A stretch of 64,000 nt of DNA from NCBI RefSeq assembly GCF_015218165.1, contig NZ_CP048659.1, forward strand, positions 744,001 through 808,000, read 5' to 3'. The stretch is from Acinetobacter piscicola. Lineage in GTDB: Bacteria > Pseudomonadota > Gammaproteobacteria > Pseudomonadales > Moraxellaceae. Both the position numbers and the translations under genes were made by a program. Positions 28,099-38,506 of the stretch are shown piece after piece. Each line of letters starts with the position of its first letter. The first letter of the stretch is position 1. The notes beneath the pieces are model-generated. The model was not told the DNA's origin and searched no databases. It saw nothing but the letters and a program-made list of their open reading frames with translations.

Positions 28099-29025
28099 AT
28101 GGTACTTTCAGTGCTTTTACCTATTTTTATCCTCATTTTTTTGGGATATTTGAGTGTAAAAATCAATCTTATTGATAAAGCACAAATTTCAGCACTGAGT
28201 GCTTTTGTGATTCGCATTTCTCTTCCTGCATTATTGTTTGTGGCTTTGGCTTCTAAAGATTTGCATGAAATTTGGTATCCAAGCTATTTCTTTGTCTATG
28301 CGACTGTGTCTTTTCTCTTATATTTGACTGTATTTCTGGTTTTTTATTACTTTTTTAAACATCGGTTTAGCCATGCTGCGGTATTTGCGATGGGCGGTGC
28401 AATGTCAAATACGGGCTTTATTGGGACTGCAATTTTAACCTTGCTGATGGGAAATCAGGCGACCGTTTATATCTCGTTAACCTTGATTGTGGAAAATGTC
28501 ATCATAGTGACCATGGTGTTGGCTTTGGCTGAAATGGGTTTGCAGCAACAGCAAAATCTTGGATTATTACTCCGTCAGACTTTACTTAAGTTATTAAAAA
28601 ATCCTGTGATTTTATCGGTGATCTTGGGTTTGAGTTTTGCATTTTTTCAGATTCAATTACCCACTCAACTGCATCAAGCATTAGATTTGCTAGGTAAAAC
28701 AGCTTCACCCATTGCACTTTTTGTTATTGGTGGTGGTTTGGTGGGTTTATCAATTCAAAAAATTGATATGGAAAGTGTATTTTTGGTGTTTGCTAAAATG
28801 ATCATAATGCCATTAGCAGTATTTACAGGCTTGTCTTGGATGCCAAATGTCAGTCAGGAAATGCTTTATGCAGGTACGATTATTGCGGCTTTACCGATGC
28901 CTGCGGCTTTTATTATTTTCTCACAAGCCTATCAGTTGCAAGATCAAAAAACCTTAACACCGTTGATGATCAGTACATTTTTGGGTTTCGTGATCATTAG
29001 TGCGCTGATTGCATTGTGGTGGTGA
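28099..29025 (+). CDS. AEC-family (auxin efflux carrier) transporter
   Basis: A 308-residue inner-membrane protein with about ten helices. It has the AEC/BASS-like layout: an N-terminal LPIFILIFLGYL helix, the central MSNTGFIGTAILTLLMG, and the C-terminal AALPMPAAFIIFSQAY. Bacterial members export or import malonate, malate or other small anions; the substrate here is unknown. ATG 28099 follows AAAGGA. Confidence 0.85.
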   Translation: MVLSVLLPIFILIFLGYLSVKINLIDKAQISALSAFVIRISLPALLFVALASKDLHEIWYPSYFFVYATVSFLLYLTVFLVFYYFFKHRFSHAAVFAMGGAMSNTGFIGTAILTLLMGNQATVYISLTLIVENVIIVTMVLALAEMGLQQQQNLGLLLRQTLLKLLKNPVILSVILGLSFAFFQIQLPTQLHQALDLLGKTASPIALFVIGGGLVGLSIQKIDMESVFLVFAKMIIMPLAVFTGLSWMPNVSQEMLYAGTIIAALPMPAAFIIFSQAYQLQDQKTLTPLMISTFLGFVIISALIALWW

Positions 29026-29110
29026 ATATTCCCAATAAAAAGGATTGTTAAAAATAAGTTGCTCAATGGATATTTAGGGTATTTGAAATTTTATATAAGC
29101 CAAAAAATTA

Positions 29111-29134
29111 AAAAACCTCCGTGTGGAGGTTTTT
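29111..29134. terminator. Bidirectional terminator between the AEC gene and hemJ
   Basis: AAAACCTCC and GGAGGTTTT with a GTGT loop and A/T flanks. It serves the convergent genes. Confidence 0.88.
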
Positions 29135-29147
29135 AAAATATGGGGGC

Positions 29148-29600
29148 TTAAAATGTGGGCTTAACCACCACTAAAATAACCACAGCAAGTAAAATTAAGG
29201 TGGGTAATTCATTAAAAAAACGCCAAAATTTGTGTGATTTGTAATGTGCATTGCCAATGAGTTTTTTACGGTAATAACCACAAACAAAATGATAAATGAC
29301 CAATAAACCCACTAAGCCTACTTTCAGATAGAACCACAGTGCTTCGTGATAATGACGTGTTGCATCCCCCCAATCCACGAGGAAATGGGCGGTGATCAGT
29401 GTGATGATCATCGAAGGCCACATGATGCCTCGATATAATTTGCGTTCCATCACTTCAAAGCGTTGATGGCTAAGCTGATCTTCGCTCATCGCATGATAAA
29501 CATAGAGGCGTGGGAGGTAGAACAATGCAGCAAACCAACAGACCACTGCAATAATATGAAATGCTTTTACCCAGAGGAAAGCATCAGAAGGAGCATCCAT
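29148..29600 (-). CDS. hemJ: Protoporphyrinogen IX oxidase HemJ
   Basis: A 150-residue four-helix inner-membrane protein that oxidises protoporphyrinogen IX to protoporphyrin in haem synthesis, the third unrelated PPO type. Family motifs are the N-terminal WVKAFHIIAVVCWFAALFYLPRLYVYH (conserved His) and LWFYLKVGLVGLLVIYH. The closing FFNELPTLILLAVVILVV is also typical. ATG 29600 follows AAGGGTGATTTG; the longer frame starts with TTG. HemJ was characterised in Acinetobacter baylyi among others, so this is expected here. Confidence 0.92.
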   Translation of the reverse strand: MDAPSDAFLWVKAFHIIAVVCWFAALFYLPRLYVYHAMSEDQLSHQRFEVMERKLYRGIMWPSMIITLITAHFLVDWGDATRHYHEALWFYLKVGLVGLLVIYHFVCGYYRKKLIGNAHYKSHKFWRFFNELPTLILLAVVILVVVKPTF

Positions 29601-29672
29601 CAAATCACCCTTATGTAAAGGGCAGTGCGGAAGTGGTTGACCTATTGGAGTAATAGATCAACCATTTTCAAA

Positions 29673-30905
29673 TTAGCCTTCCCATTTTTTGAAAATGAGA
29701 CATGCATTAACACCGCCAAAACCGAAACTGTTACTCATGACAGTATTCAATTTTGCATCACGTTTTTCAAGTACGATGTCGAATGGTTTTGCACCTTCGT
29801 CTAATTCTGTGACATTGATGTTTGGTGCAATAAAGTCATTTTGCATCATCAGTACAGAATAAATGGCTTCTTGTACACCCGCAGCACCTAAGCTATGACC
29901 TGTCATTGACTTTGTTGAACTCAATGGTGGAACTTGACCTTCACCAAAAGCACGCTCCATGGCTTTTAACTCAGTTACATCACCTGCAGGTGTAGATGTA
30001 CCATGTGTATTTACATAGTCAATGCTTTCTACGCCGTGTTGCTTTGCTTCATCAAGTGCCATCAAGATACAACGTGTCGCACCTTCGCCTGATGGTGCAA
30101 CCATGTCAGCACCGTCAGAGTTTGCAGCATAAGCAACCACTTCAGCCAAGATATTTGCACCACGTGCTTGAGCATGTTCCAGTGATTCAAGAACCACGAA
30201 ACCGCCACCGCCTGCAATCACGAAACCATCACGGTCAGCAGAATAAGGGCGTGATGCTGTTTCAGGTGTTTCATTGTATTTAGAACACAGTGCGCCCATC
30301 GCATCAAATAATAAGCTTTGTGACCAATGATCTTCTTCACCGCCACCTGCAAGCATTAAATCTTGTTTTCCCAATTGAATCAGGTTATATGCATAACCAA
30401 TCGCATCTGCAGAAGTGGCACAAGCACTAGTAATTGAGTGTGCAACACCTTGTAATTTGAAGGCTACACCGACGTTTGCAGTAATGGTATTTGACATATT
30501 ACGTGGAACGAAGAAAGGACCAACCTTACGTGCGCCTTTTTCTTCAAGTAATTTAATCATTTCAGCAACAGAGGCAGTAGAGTTACCACCCGACCCCCCT
30601 GCGATACCATAACGTGGATTGCCACCCAATTGTTCAGGAGTTAAACCTGCATGTTCAACCGCAGCTACCGCAGAATTATAGGCATACATTGCACATACGC
30701 CCATGAAACGTTTAAGTTTACGGTCAATATGGTCAAAATCTTGTTCAGCCGCAGCACTGACATGACTTTTAAAATTGAGTTCTTCATAAGTCGGGTTATG
30801 ACGTGTGCCTGAAATTCCATTTTGTAAAGAATGGGTCACATCTTCTAAGGTATTTCCGATACATGAGTTAATACCCATACCCGTAATCACAACACGACGA
30901 TTCAT
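29673..30905 (-). CDS. fabB: 3-Oxoacyl-ACP synthase I (FabB)
   Basis: A 410-residue elongating ketosynthase of type II fatty-acid synthesis. The catalytic triad Cys-His-His is in SACATSADAIG (Cys about 162), VNTHGTSTPAGD (His about 297) and STKSMTGHSLGAAG (His about 332). The branch features (RRVVITGMGINSCIGN and the ending SFGFGGVNACLIFKKW) match FabB rather than FabF. FabB supports unsaturated fatty-acid synthesis. AAAGGA precedes the ATG. It appears monocistronic. Confidence 0.92.
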   Translation of the reverse strand: MNRRVVITGMGINSCIGNTLEDVTHSLQNGISGTRHNPTYEELNFKSHVSAAAEQDFDHIDRKLKRFMGVCAMYAYNSAVAAVEHAGLTPEQLGGNPRYGIAGGSGGNSTASVAEMIKLLEEKGARKVGPFFVPRNMSNTITANVGVAFKLQGVAHSITSACATSADAIGYAYNLIQLGKQDLMLAGGGEEDHWSQSLLFDAMGALCSKYNETPETASRPYSADRDGFVIAGGGGFVVLESLEHAQARGANILAEVVAYAANSDGADMVAPSGEGATRCILMALDEAKQHGVESIDYVNTHGTSTPAGDVTELKAMERAFGEGQVPPLSSTKSMTGHSLGAAGVQEAIYSVLMMQNDFIAPNINVTELDEGAKPFDIVLEKRDAKLNTVMSNSFGFGGVNACLIFKKWEG

Positions 30906-31165
30906 ACAAAGTCCTTTATTTTAAAATAAGCGATACAATGGGCTCATTTAAGCGTTTTTAGTTTTCTATCGCAATGGCGAAAGATATAGATTCTACAAGG
31001 ATTGACTTTATTTACCTGATCCTCTGACTTTTTGGTCAATCCTTGGCTACAAGTTACTTTTGCCGTATTTAAAAATAAATATGAAAAGTAAAATATTTGC
31101 AAAATAAGACAAAGCTACTCAAATTTATCTCACAAAAGAGCAGCTTTGAGAAAATCTTACTTGTT

Positions 31166-34100
31166 TTACCAAGGCGTTTTCTTTTCCCACTCAGGGTCAA
31201 AACCACGACATGCATCTGCAACTTTCAAATAATCTGCGTAGCTTTCAGCCAGTAGAATTGGCGGAACTTCACTTAAGGGTAGACGATTTGAGTTCCAAGA
31301 ACGGCTACCGAGTTGATCAAACTCTAAGTCATACAGAACCGCAGGAATATTTTCTTCAGGGACATAACTGCCACTAAATACGATTTGTACATCGATACCC
31401 AATTGTTTAAATGGTTTGCTATAACGGTCAAATGAGCCTGCATCTTCAATGCTTGAGCGTTGATAACCGAGTTTGTTGACGATACCACGTAAAGTAAAAG
31501 TATCTGTGATCCAACCTTTGCGATCTTCGATTTGATTGGCTTTGGGATCGGTGAGTTCAGGTAAATGATGGCTCATTTGTTCAAATAAAAATTTGACTTT
31601 GTAGTCTTTAAAATGTGCCATCCATGCATCTGCATGATCTTTACCGACAATCACGGCATGTGCAATTTGAATTTTGCTGGTGTTACTAAGTTCAATTTCA
31701 TCATCATCTAGATTCAGTAAGCAGCCATCATCACTTGGACGGAACGCGATTTTTTCACCTGATTCAGTGACTTCAAGCCAAACTAAACGTTGAATTAAAC
31801 GCTGCATGATTGGATGTTGAAACAGATATTCTTGCCATTCCATAACATTCCATTGTCGTTCACTACACATTGCCTCATACAAACGACCTGTTTGCATGTC
31901 AACGACCTGTTTAAATTCTTTTTTGCTGCTGCTGAATAATGCTTTTGCTTCTTTAATCAAACTCTCATCATCATTTTGACGCGCTGCAGGTAAGGTTTTG
32001 ACCACTTTACCTTCTTCATTCTTTAATACAAATTTGTCTTTATCATCGACGATCGCTGTAAATAAGCGTGTGCCATATTCTAAGTTTAAAATACCATTTT
32101 CATCCAATCCTGCTGTTGGAATCGTGCGGTCAGCCAATTCATCATTACTCCATTGATTACGTTCAGCAATTTCTGTGACTAAATCGGTCGCTAAGTTTTG
32201 TACAGAGGTCGTGCGATAACGCCGTGATAATGATAATAGTAATTGAATGATTAATGGATCATTGCTGAGAGATAATGCTGAAATCATCGCTTCAATTTGT
32301 GAGCGGCGAGGGTAGTGCTGCTTCATATAATTTTGTAGCATTTTTACAGCAAAACTACCTTGTGCGGGATAAGTGAGTGCCAACATCCCTTTACTTTTAA
32401 TCGCTGAACCTAAATAAATTGACAGTTGTTGACGCTTAACTTCTTCAATGACTTCTTCAAGTGTAATGGTTGCATAATGCCCATAATATTCAGGGTATTT
32501 ATGTCCATAATGTTGATAACTATCTCGGTAGCCTTGTAGGCGTTGTGGTGCTTCTTTGGTTGCGACCTCCATCGCTTGTTCTAAAGTAGGAGATAAAGTA
32601 TCTTGTTGAATAAAAAGATGTAATAGATGGTTGGCAAGCTGTTGCTGACTTTTTTCATCGAGTAAATCTAAGTAACGTTGAAAAAGTGCATTGGCTTTTG
32701 GGTCTTTAAGTTTTTCAGCCAACACCACCCACCAGTGAATAATTTCGGCTTTTACAGTTGTACCATTTTTCCACGATAATTCAGGTAAAGTTTTGGCATC
32801 AAACCAAGTAAAACTACTGGAAATCTTCGCTTTTAAGCCCTGTTGAGCCTCAGCAAGTAACACTTTTTCAGACAAATAAGGGCTGATGTCTTGTCCTAAT
32901 TTTTCCAAAGCAGTGAGTAGGGCGGCACGAACGATTTCCTTTTTCTCTTTTTTCAGTAAAGCGTTTAGTGGTTTAACAGCTTCCTGACGTTGTAAACGTG
33001 CGAGCCATTCAATGGCAGTAATGCGAATTTCCTGTTTACCTGAGTCTAAAGCTTCAATGGCACGTAAATGAATTTCTGGCAACGTTTGTAAAGCTTGCTG
33101 TGCGTCGAAACGCAGACGTTTATTTTCCCCTAAAGCATATTCAAGTAAACGGGGAATAAATTGCTGTGGAATGCTTGGGAAATATTCTAAAATTTTAATC
33201 GCTTTGATGGCTTCAAATTGATAGTAGGCACTTTCTTCTAAAGATGGACTTAAACCCAATGCTTCACTGATAAACTCAGGATGTTCAGCAAAAAAAGGCC
33301 AAATCTGTTGTGGCTCGGTGATATAGTCATCTAAATTATTCCAATAAGACATTAACATACCTTGTGCGATCTGACGCTCAGTATTGCTACATCCTATATC
33401 TTGGAGTGCTTGGTTGATTTGACGTAACTCTACATTCGCATATAGGGAAGGTGGTACATCCTCAAAAATGGTGCGCCAACTGATCGTTTGATCCGCCCTA
33501 CGAGAAACATGAATGCGCATTGCATGAATCAGTGAATATTCAGGATATTTTTGTATATTTTTTTGATAGGTGATGATCTGAGTATCTTGTTCAGAGGGTT
33601 TTCGGGAGGGTTGACCATTTACCTGATCTAACAACACTTTAAAATTACTAATTTTCACGTTTTTTAAACGCTTTAAATTTTTTTGCGCCCAATCTGAACG
33701 ATAACTACGATTTTTATTTTCTTCGATTTCAGCCGCAGCAGACTGTTCGGCTTTTTTTAGAATTTTATCAAAATTATCTTGTAAAACATCAATGAAATCA
33801 GAAGGAATATTTTGTGCAAGCAAGGGGCTAAAACTTGGAATTTCAATATGTGTAGCGTGAGTAGACTCATGTACTGCTTTTAAGCGTTGTACAGCCATTA
33901 AAATCACTTGTTGTACAGATTTTTGCTTTTCACTTTCAAGAGCTTGTTCTAAAACAGCAAGGTTATGTTCACCTAAGCGTGCTAAAAGTTCTGCAGCAAA
34001 ACCACGTTCCTTGCTTAAACCATGGATTAAATAGTCCTGTAAGTAACGTTGACTGTCTTCTGCATTGAGTTGGCTGAGTAAACTTACTGCCAAATCACGA

Positions 34101-34969
34101 ATGGTTTTAGAACGACCAATGGTTAATTTTACGATTAATTCAGGAAGTTGCTTTAAAATCTCAGGTTGAGCTTTTAAATAATCTAAAAATACAGTTTGCC
34201 CATCGACATTGAGATTTGGAACCTCTTGTTTGAAGATATCAAGATGTTGTTCAATATAAGTATTTGTATCAGACAGTTCAAAAATTAAATTCATACGGTC
34301 TGTATAATAACTACTACAACCGACTCGTTCGAATAGAAATAGCGGTAAATGTTGCGCCAAAGTGGGTTCATCTGCAGCTAAAAGTTGCTCTAATTTAGCC
34401 AATGTCCATTGTTGTTTAATCAGTTTTTTTGCATCAAGTTCACTAAAACCATGACGCTGCTGCAATGTGACCAAAGCATCGACCACAATATAGTGAAACC
34501 ACACAGGAATAGGCGCGTACAGTTCTTTATAATTTTTTTGTTGGGTAATACTTTCATATACTTTGCCCAAACGAATAATCTGTTCATTATTTAAGGTATC
34601 AAATAAATCATCATTGAGTTGCTGGCGTGATTTAATAGATTGATTTTTTAATTTTTCTTGTGCTTTGTTGAGCTCGATATTTGTCCAATACCATTCATAA
34701 GTACCAGGGCTACCGATCAAGTCACTGGCTTTTTCATCAGGGAGTTGATTCAGTTTGAGTAATATTTCTGGGTTTTCACCTGTAAAAATAAATAAGCTAA
34801 TCGCTTGCTCTAAGCCTTCCTCAATTTCGCTGAGTGGTAAAAATACCGATAAAACTTTTTTTACATTATTCTTTTGTGTTTCATTAAATGTATGAATTAC
34901 TTCATTGTTTTGTTGATGGCCTTTATTGGAAAATAAAGTTTCAAGCTTTGACATAAAATTATTCAGCAT
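31166..34969 (-). CDS. DUF4132 domain protein (YehI-like), HEAT-repeat scaffold
   Basis: A 1267-residue cytoplasmic protein without signal peptide. Most of it is helical with HEAT-like repeats, for example RITAIEWLARLQRQEAVKPL around residue 650, and long Gln/Glu/Leu-rich stretches. The C-terminal 350 residues fit DUF4132: LFEQMSHHLPELTDP, the FTLRGIVNKLGYQRSS segment, and LGSRSWNSNRLPLSEVPPILLAE. E. coli YehI (once called MolR) has the same architecture. Function is unknown. It is the last gene of the MoxR-DUF5682-VWA-SWIM cluster and is separated from the SWIM gene by about 230 bases, so it may have its own promoter. Confidence 0.82.
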   Translation of the reverse strand: MLNNFMSKLETLFSNKGHQQNNEVIHTFNETQKNNVKKVLSVFLPLSEIEEGLEQAISLFIFTGENPEILLKLNQLPDEKASDLIGSPGTYEWYWTNIELNKAQEKLKNQSIKSRQQLNDDLFDTLNNEQIIRLGKVYESITQQKNYKELYAPIPVWFHYIVVDALVTLQQRHGFSELDAKKLIKQQWTLAKLEQLLAADEPTLAQHLPLFLFERVGCSSYYTDRMNLIFELSDTNTYIEQHLDIFKQEVPNLNVDGQTVFLDYLKAQPEILKQLPELIVKLTIGRSKTIRDLAVSLLSQLNAEDSQRYLQDYLIHGLSKERGFAAELLARLGEHNLAVLEQALESEKQKSVQQVILMAVQRLKAVHESTHATHIEIPSFSPLLAQNIPSDFIDVLQDNFDKILKKAEQSAAAEIEENKNRSYRSDWAQKNLKRLKNVKISNFKVLLDQVNGQPSRKPSEQDTQIITYQKNIQKYPEYSLIHAMRIHVSRRADQTISWRTIFEDVPPSLYANVELRQINQALQDIGCSNTERQIAQGMLMSYWNNLDDYITEPQQIWPFFAEHPEFISEALGLSPSLEESAYYQFEAIKAIKILEYFPSIPQQFIPRLLEYALGENKRLRFDAQQALQTLPEIHLRAIEALDSGKQEIRITAIEWLARLQRQEAVKPLNALLKKEKKEIVRAALLTALEKLGQDISPYLSEKVLLAEAQQGLKAKISSSFTWFDAKTLPELSWKNGTTVKAEIIHWWVVLAEKLKDPKANALFQRYLDLLDEKSQQQLANHLLHLFIQQDTLSPTLEQAMEVATKEAPQRLQGYRDSYQHYGHKYPEYYGHYATITLEEVIEEVKRQQLSIYLGSAIKSKGMLALTYPAQGSFAVKMLQNYMKQHYPRRSQIEAMISALSLSNDPLIIQLLLSLSRRYRTTSVQNLATDLVTEIAERNQWSNDELADRTIPTAGLDENGILNLEYGTRLFTAIVDDKDKFVLKNEEGKVVKTLPAARQNDDESLIKEAKALFSSSKKEFKQVVDMQTGRLYEAMCSERQWNVMEWQEYLFQHPIMQRLIQRLVWLEVTESGEKIAFRPSDDGCLLNLDDDEIELSNTSKIQIAHAVIVGKDHADAWMAHFKDYKVKFLFEQMSHHLPELTDPKANQIEDRKGWITDTFTLRGIVNKLGYQRSSIEDAGSFDRYSKPFKQLGIDVQIVFSGSYVPEENIPAVLYDLEFDQLGSRSWNSNRLPLSEVPPILLAESYADYLKVADACRGFDPEWEKKTPW

Positions 34970-35198
34970 TATAAAAAATTCCTATTCTGAAAAAATGTAT
35001 TTTTTATTTCAGGGTAGATCAGTGAAGTCGATTAAAAAAATATGTTCCTATCTTAGAAAAATAACACAAGAATTGAAGCATGCTTTTGGCGTTGTACGAC
35101 ATAACTTGACTTATTAAAGGTGTTTTATTGATGTCTTCATTTAGGTTTTTAGAGGTCTTGTTTTGTCGTACATCGGGTTGATCATTCCAAATTGAATT

Positions 35199-37331
35199 TT
35201 ATAGCGGTAAGCGAGAAGACAATCGCTGTATTTGTAAAAATAAATGTCGCCATTTTAGTAAAGTCGCTGGCAAATTATCACTTTCGATGCCTGTTTGAAT
35301 ACTACGTTGCAATATTGCCAAGCCCAAGTCCTCATATAATTGTGCAGCATGTTGTAATTTAAGTTTGTCTTGCGGATCGAGTACAGCACGTCCTGTATTG
35401 GCATAAAACTCAAGCACAGATTGGGTTTGCCTGATGGCAATATCTAAAGCAGAATAGTGCTGTTGGCTTTGCCATTGTTTTTTTTGTTGCAGTAATTTTT
35501 CGATCCGACCTGTGATCAACTCGCCCAAACTGCTCTTTTTATAGGACGGGTGATGGTAGTCCAAACTGAAAATTTCCAAATGTTGCTTTTTCTGCAAAAT
35601 GACACTACATGGAATGAGTTGAATATTTTGTTGTGAGGTGTCCAAACGCACGAGTGTTGCTACAATTTTTTCATTCTTTTGAATAAGCGTAGTGAGGTGT
35701 TTGATCCGAACTTGATATTCAATTTCAATCGGTAAAGTGAGTTTTAAATGACAAGCATCATCATCCTGAATACGACATTCAAAACATTGTTGCTGTTCAT
35801 TCAGTTCAGGTGCATCAATCTGTTGGTGGCGTAGTAATACATAACGATACGGATTTTGCTCCAAACTTGAGGTAGGTTGCACATATCGAACGAGATCAGA
35901 CCAACGACTAACCCCGATATTCAACTGTTGAAAATCATCTAACGTCAGGTCTTGAAAACTTGCAAGTTGAGTAAACCGAGTGTCTGCACTCGCACTGAGA
36001 TTGACCTCAGAGCTTGCTTTGGAAATATTGAGTTGAATCTGATGCCTCAGTAAATAATCTAAAGATGTGCCCCAAATGCCTGTTTGTGCCACACTATTTT
36101 TGTCAAATGTGCTGTCTAAACGATTGGCTCGGGCTTGGGTGACTTCACGGCTATGCTGTTGTTCTACATCCCAAAACGTAAGTGTTAGACCTTGTGCACC
36201 GCTGTCGGTTTGCCACCATTCACAGCCCAAAGGAATTAAGCGTTCTGTACTCTGTTCTTGATAATCACGTTGCATAGTGCCTTTGAGACGCTTGAAATTT
36301 TTAGCTTGGTTTTGACTGTTTTGTAAGGCAAATAAATAAGCGTTTAAATAGGCGAGTTGTGAGAAAATCTGTTGTTCGTCCATTTGAAAGTCATCTTCTA
36401 GCAACTGTTGCATCATGCCGTGTAACTGTCTTAACTGTGTTGCCAAGCGAGGTAAATTTTGCGCACGTGCTTGCATATTTAAAATGTGCAATGACAAGAC
36501 AGATTCTTTAGCGATATGAGAGAGACCTTGCTGAATAAAGTGTTGGCAAAGTTGTTGTAGTTCTTGGATAAATTCAACGTCTTCAGGGGTTAAAGTGTGT
36601 GAATGATTGAGATGAAGTTGTTGTTTTAAATCCTCCGACCATTGCCATTGTTCAGGCGCATGCAGATGAAATACATAGGCAATACAGGCTAAATGTACAG
36701 CGTTTTTTTTATTGTCGTTAATATCTGACAAAATCCCGTCAAAAGCTGTTGGCGGGAAAAATAAAATTGGATTTTCGCTGAATGTGGTTTTAAAACTGAT
36801 TTTTTCAGTTGATATTTCAAGAGAACAAGAGTCTTTATTCTCACAAAAATTTTGCCAAATTTCAAAAGCTAAACGGGTTTGTGCTTTGCCTATTTTTTTA
36901 AATAATGTGCTGTCTTTTAGGGCTAAAACTGTGTTTAACGCTGAATTTTGGACAACGCTTTCTGTCGCGATTGCTTTGACATTTTCTGCAAGGCGAGCAG
37001 GACTTTTCGCAGTTTCTAGATGCTCATGTGTATTATTTTGTTCAGTGCTTTCAATGGTCGTTTGAGTGATATGTTGATTTTGCTGTAACCAAAAAATACT
37101 GCTGAGAATATGTTTGCAACAACTTTGAGCAGGGCAGTTGCATTGTGCTTCGGTAATACCTTGTTCTGGTAAACATACTTCAAATTCTTCGACTTTAAAT
37201 TGCAAAGGTGCAGTATTGCCTTCAATGAGTTGCACCTCTTCAAGTGACTTTTTGGCACGACGAATCAAGCCTGTGTTGCTATGTAAGGCTAAACTTTCTT
37301 CATCATAATGCAGATAAATTTGTCCAATCAT
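35199..37331 (-). CDS. SWIM zinc-finger protein (YehQ-like)
   Basis: A 710-residue soluble protein. The SWIM motif CNCPAQSCCKHIL (CxCx4-5CxH, about residues 61-73) should bind zinc and may contact DNA or protein. The rest is helical and Gln-rich with no catalytic motif that I recognise. ATG 37331 overlaps the VWA stop (ATGA) and has GGAGGTGATGCA upstream, a very strong start. Its position directly after the VWA gene matches E. coli yehP-yehQ. Confidence 0.8.
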   Translation of the reverse strand: MIGQIYLHYDEESLALHSNTGLIRRAKKSLEEVQLIEGNTAPLQFKVEEFEVCLPEQGITEAQCNCPAQSCCKHILSSIFWLQQNQHITQTTIESTEQNNTHEHLETAKSPARLAENVKAIATESVVQNSALNTVLALKDSTLFKKIGKAQTRLAFEIWQNFCENKDSCSLEISTEKISFKTTFSENPILFFPPTAFDGILSDINDNKKNAVHLACIAYVFHLHAPEQWQWSEDLKQQLHLNHSHTLTPEDVEFIQELQQLCQHFIQQGLSHIAKESVLSLHILNMQARAQNLPRLATQLRQLHGMMQQLLEDDFQMDEQQIFSQLAYLNAYLFALQNSQNQAKNFKRLKGTMQRDYQEQSTERLIPLGCEWWQTDSGAQGLTLTFWDVEQQHSREVTQARANRLDSTFDKNSVAQTGIWGTSLDYLLRHQIQLNISKASSEVNLSASADTRFTQLASFQDLTLDDFQQLNIGVSRWSDLVRYVQPTSSLEQNPYRYVLLRHQQIDAPELNEQQQCFECRIQDDDACHLKLTLPIEIEYQVRIKHLTTLIQKNEKIVATLVRLDTSQQNIQLIPCSVILQKKQHLEIFSLDYHHPSYKKSSLGELITGRIEKLLQQKKQWQSQQHYSALDIAIRQTQSVLEFYANTGRAVLDPQDKLKLQHAAQLYEDLGLAILQRSIQTGIESDNLPATLLKWRHLFLQIQRLSSRLPL

Positions 37332-38506
37332 TGCATCACCTCCGCAAACCAAGTGGCTAAATGCTCAGGTGTCATCGCAGCGATTTGCATACCACGTTGT
37401 TGTAATTTTTGTGCCATGTTGCTGTCATAAACAGGATTGGCTTGACTGTCCAAAGCTGCAAGTCCAAGCAATTTACAGCCTTGTTCATTCAGTTGCGCTG
37501 TCGTATTTAACAAATGCTGAACCGAGGCTCCTTCCTCAAAATCACTGATCAAAATCAAAATGCTACGATTCGGCTGCGTAATTTTTTGAGCACAATATTG
37601 CATGGCTTGACCAATATTGGTTCCGCCACCAAGTTGTACGGTGAGTAACACTTCGACAGGATCATGTGCTAAATGACTGAGATCAACAATTTGTGTATCA
37701 AACAGTACCAAGCTGATTTTTATTGTAGGTAATGCTGCCAAAATGCTGGCACAAATTGCGGCATACATGACAGAGTCAAGCATTGAACCGCTCTGATCCA
37801 CACACAGCACAATTTCCCAAGATAAATGCTTTTGCACCCGAGCATTAAAAATTGGATTTTGAATGATCAGCTTTTTATGTTCAGGTTGATAATTTTTCAG
37901 ATTGGTGTGAATGGTGCGTTTCCAATCAAAATTCTGCGCTTGCTTGATATGGGTACGACGAAAACGATTGCGTCGCCCTTGTAGTGACTGCAAAAATTGC
38001 GTGCGAATTTTTTGTAATAATTCCTCAACCACTTGGCGAATCACATCACGTACTGCTTCTTTGGCTTCAGTACTTAAATGTCCACGCATACTGAGCAGGG
38101 CTTTGGCTGTGGCAGGATGAGGTGTTAACGCTCGGATACTTTGAGGGTCTTTAAGTAAGTCTTGCAGTTGATAGCGTTCGAGCGCATGTTTTTGCATACG
38201 TTCAAAGGTAGATTTGGGAAATAATTTACGACTTTGATTGAGCCAATTGATTGCGGTCAATTGTGAGCCTTCAAGTCCACCATGTCGCTTAGAGCCTTGT
38301 TGAACGCCACGGCGTTTATATTCATTTTGATATAAATAATCGAGATTGCGTTCTAATCTCAGTTGTTCACCTGACAAATGGGCTGCTGATAAACTTTGAT
38401 CGGAATAACGTCCTAAAATGAGTCGCCAACGTCGGGCAGCTTCTAGGCTGTCCAATACATTTTCATCTGAGTCTACATCGGATGGTGCGGTATTGTTGGA
38501 TGTCAT
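37328..38506 (-). CDS. VWA (von Willebrand A) domain protein, YehP-like
   Basis: A 392-residue protein with a variable N-terminal helical region and a C-terminal VWA domain (about 205-385). The metal-ion-dependent adhesion site is complete: DQSGSM (DxSxS), GGGTNIG (Thr) and ISDFEEG (Asp). VWA proteins of this type work with MoxR AAA+ ATPases as adaptors. ATG 38506 overlaps the DUF5682 stop (ATGA) and follows CAGGAGTGG, so its translation normally depends on ribosomes finishing DUF5682, which is interrupted here. Confidence 0.85.
   Translation of the reverse strand: MTSNNTAPSDVDSDENVLDSLEAARRWRLILGRYSDQSLSAAHLSGEQLRLERNLDYLYQNEYKRRGVQQGSKRHGGLEGSQLTAINWLNQSRKLFPKSTFERMQKHALERYQLQDLLKDPQSIRALTPHPATAKALLSMRGHLSTEAKEAVRDVIRQVVEELLQKIRTQFLQSLQGRRNRFRRTHIKQAQNFDWKRTIHTNLKNYQPEHKKLIIQNPIFNARVQKHLSWEIVLCVDQSGSMLDSVMYAAICASILAALPTIKISLVLFDTQIVDLSHLAHDPVEVLLTVQLGGGTNIGQAMQYCAQKITQPNRSILILISDFEEGASVQHLLNTTAQLNEQGCKLLGLAALDSQANPVYDSNMAQKLQQRGMQIAAMTPEHLATWFAEVMQ

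Noticed and set aside
34926..35117. 63-codon plus-strand ORF between DUF4132 and SWIM genes
   Set aside because: Low-complexity Lys/Ile/Ser translation in AT-rich spacer, partly overlapping the DUF4132 coding start; no ribosome-binding site.
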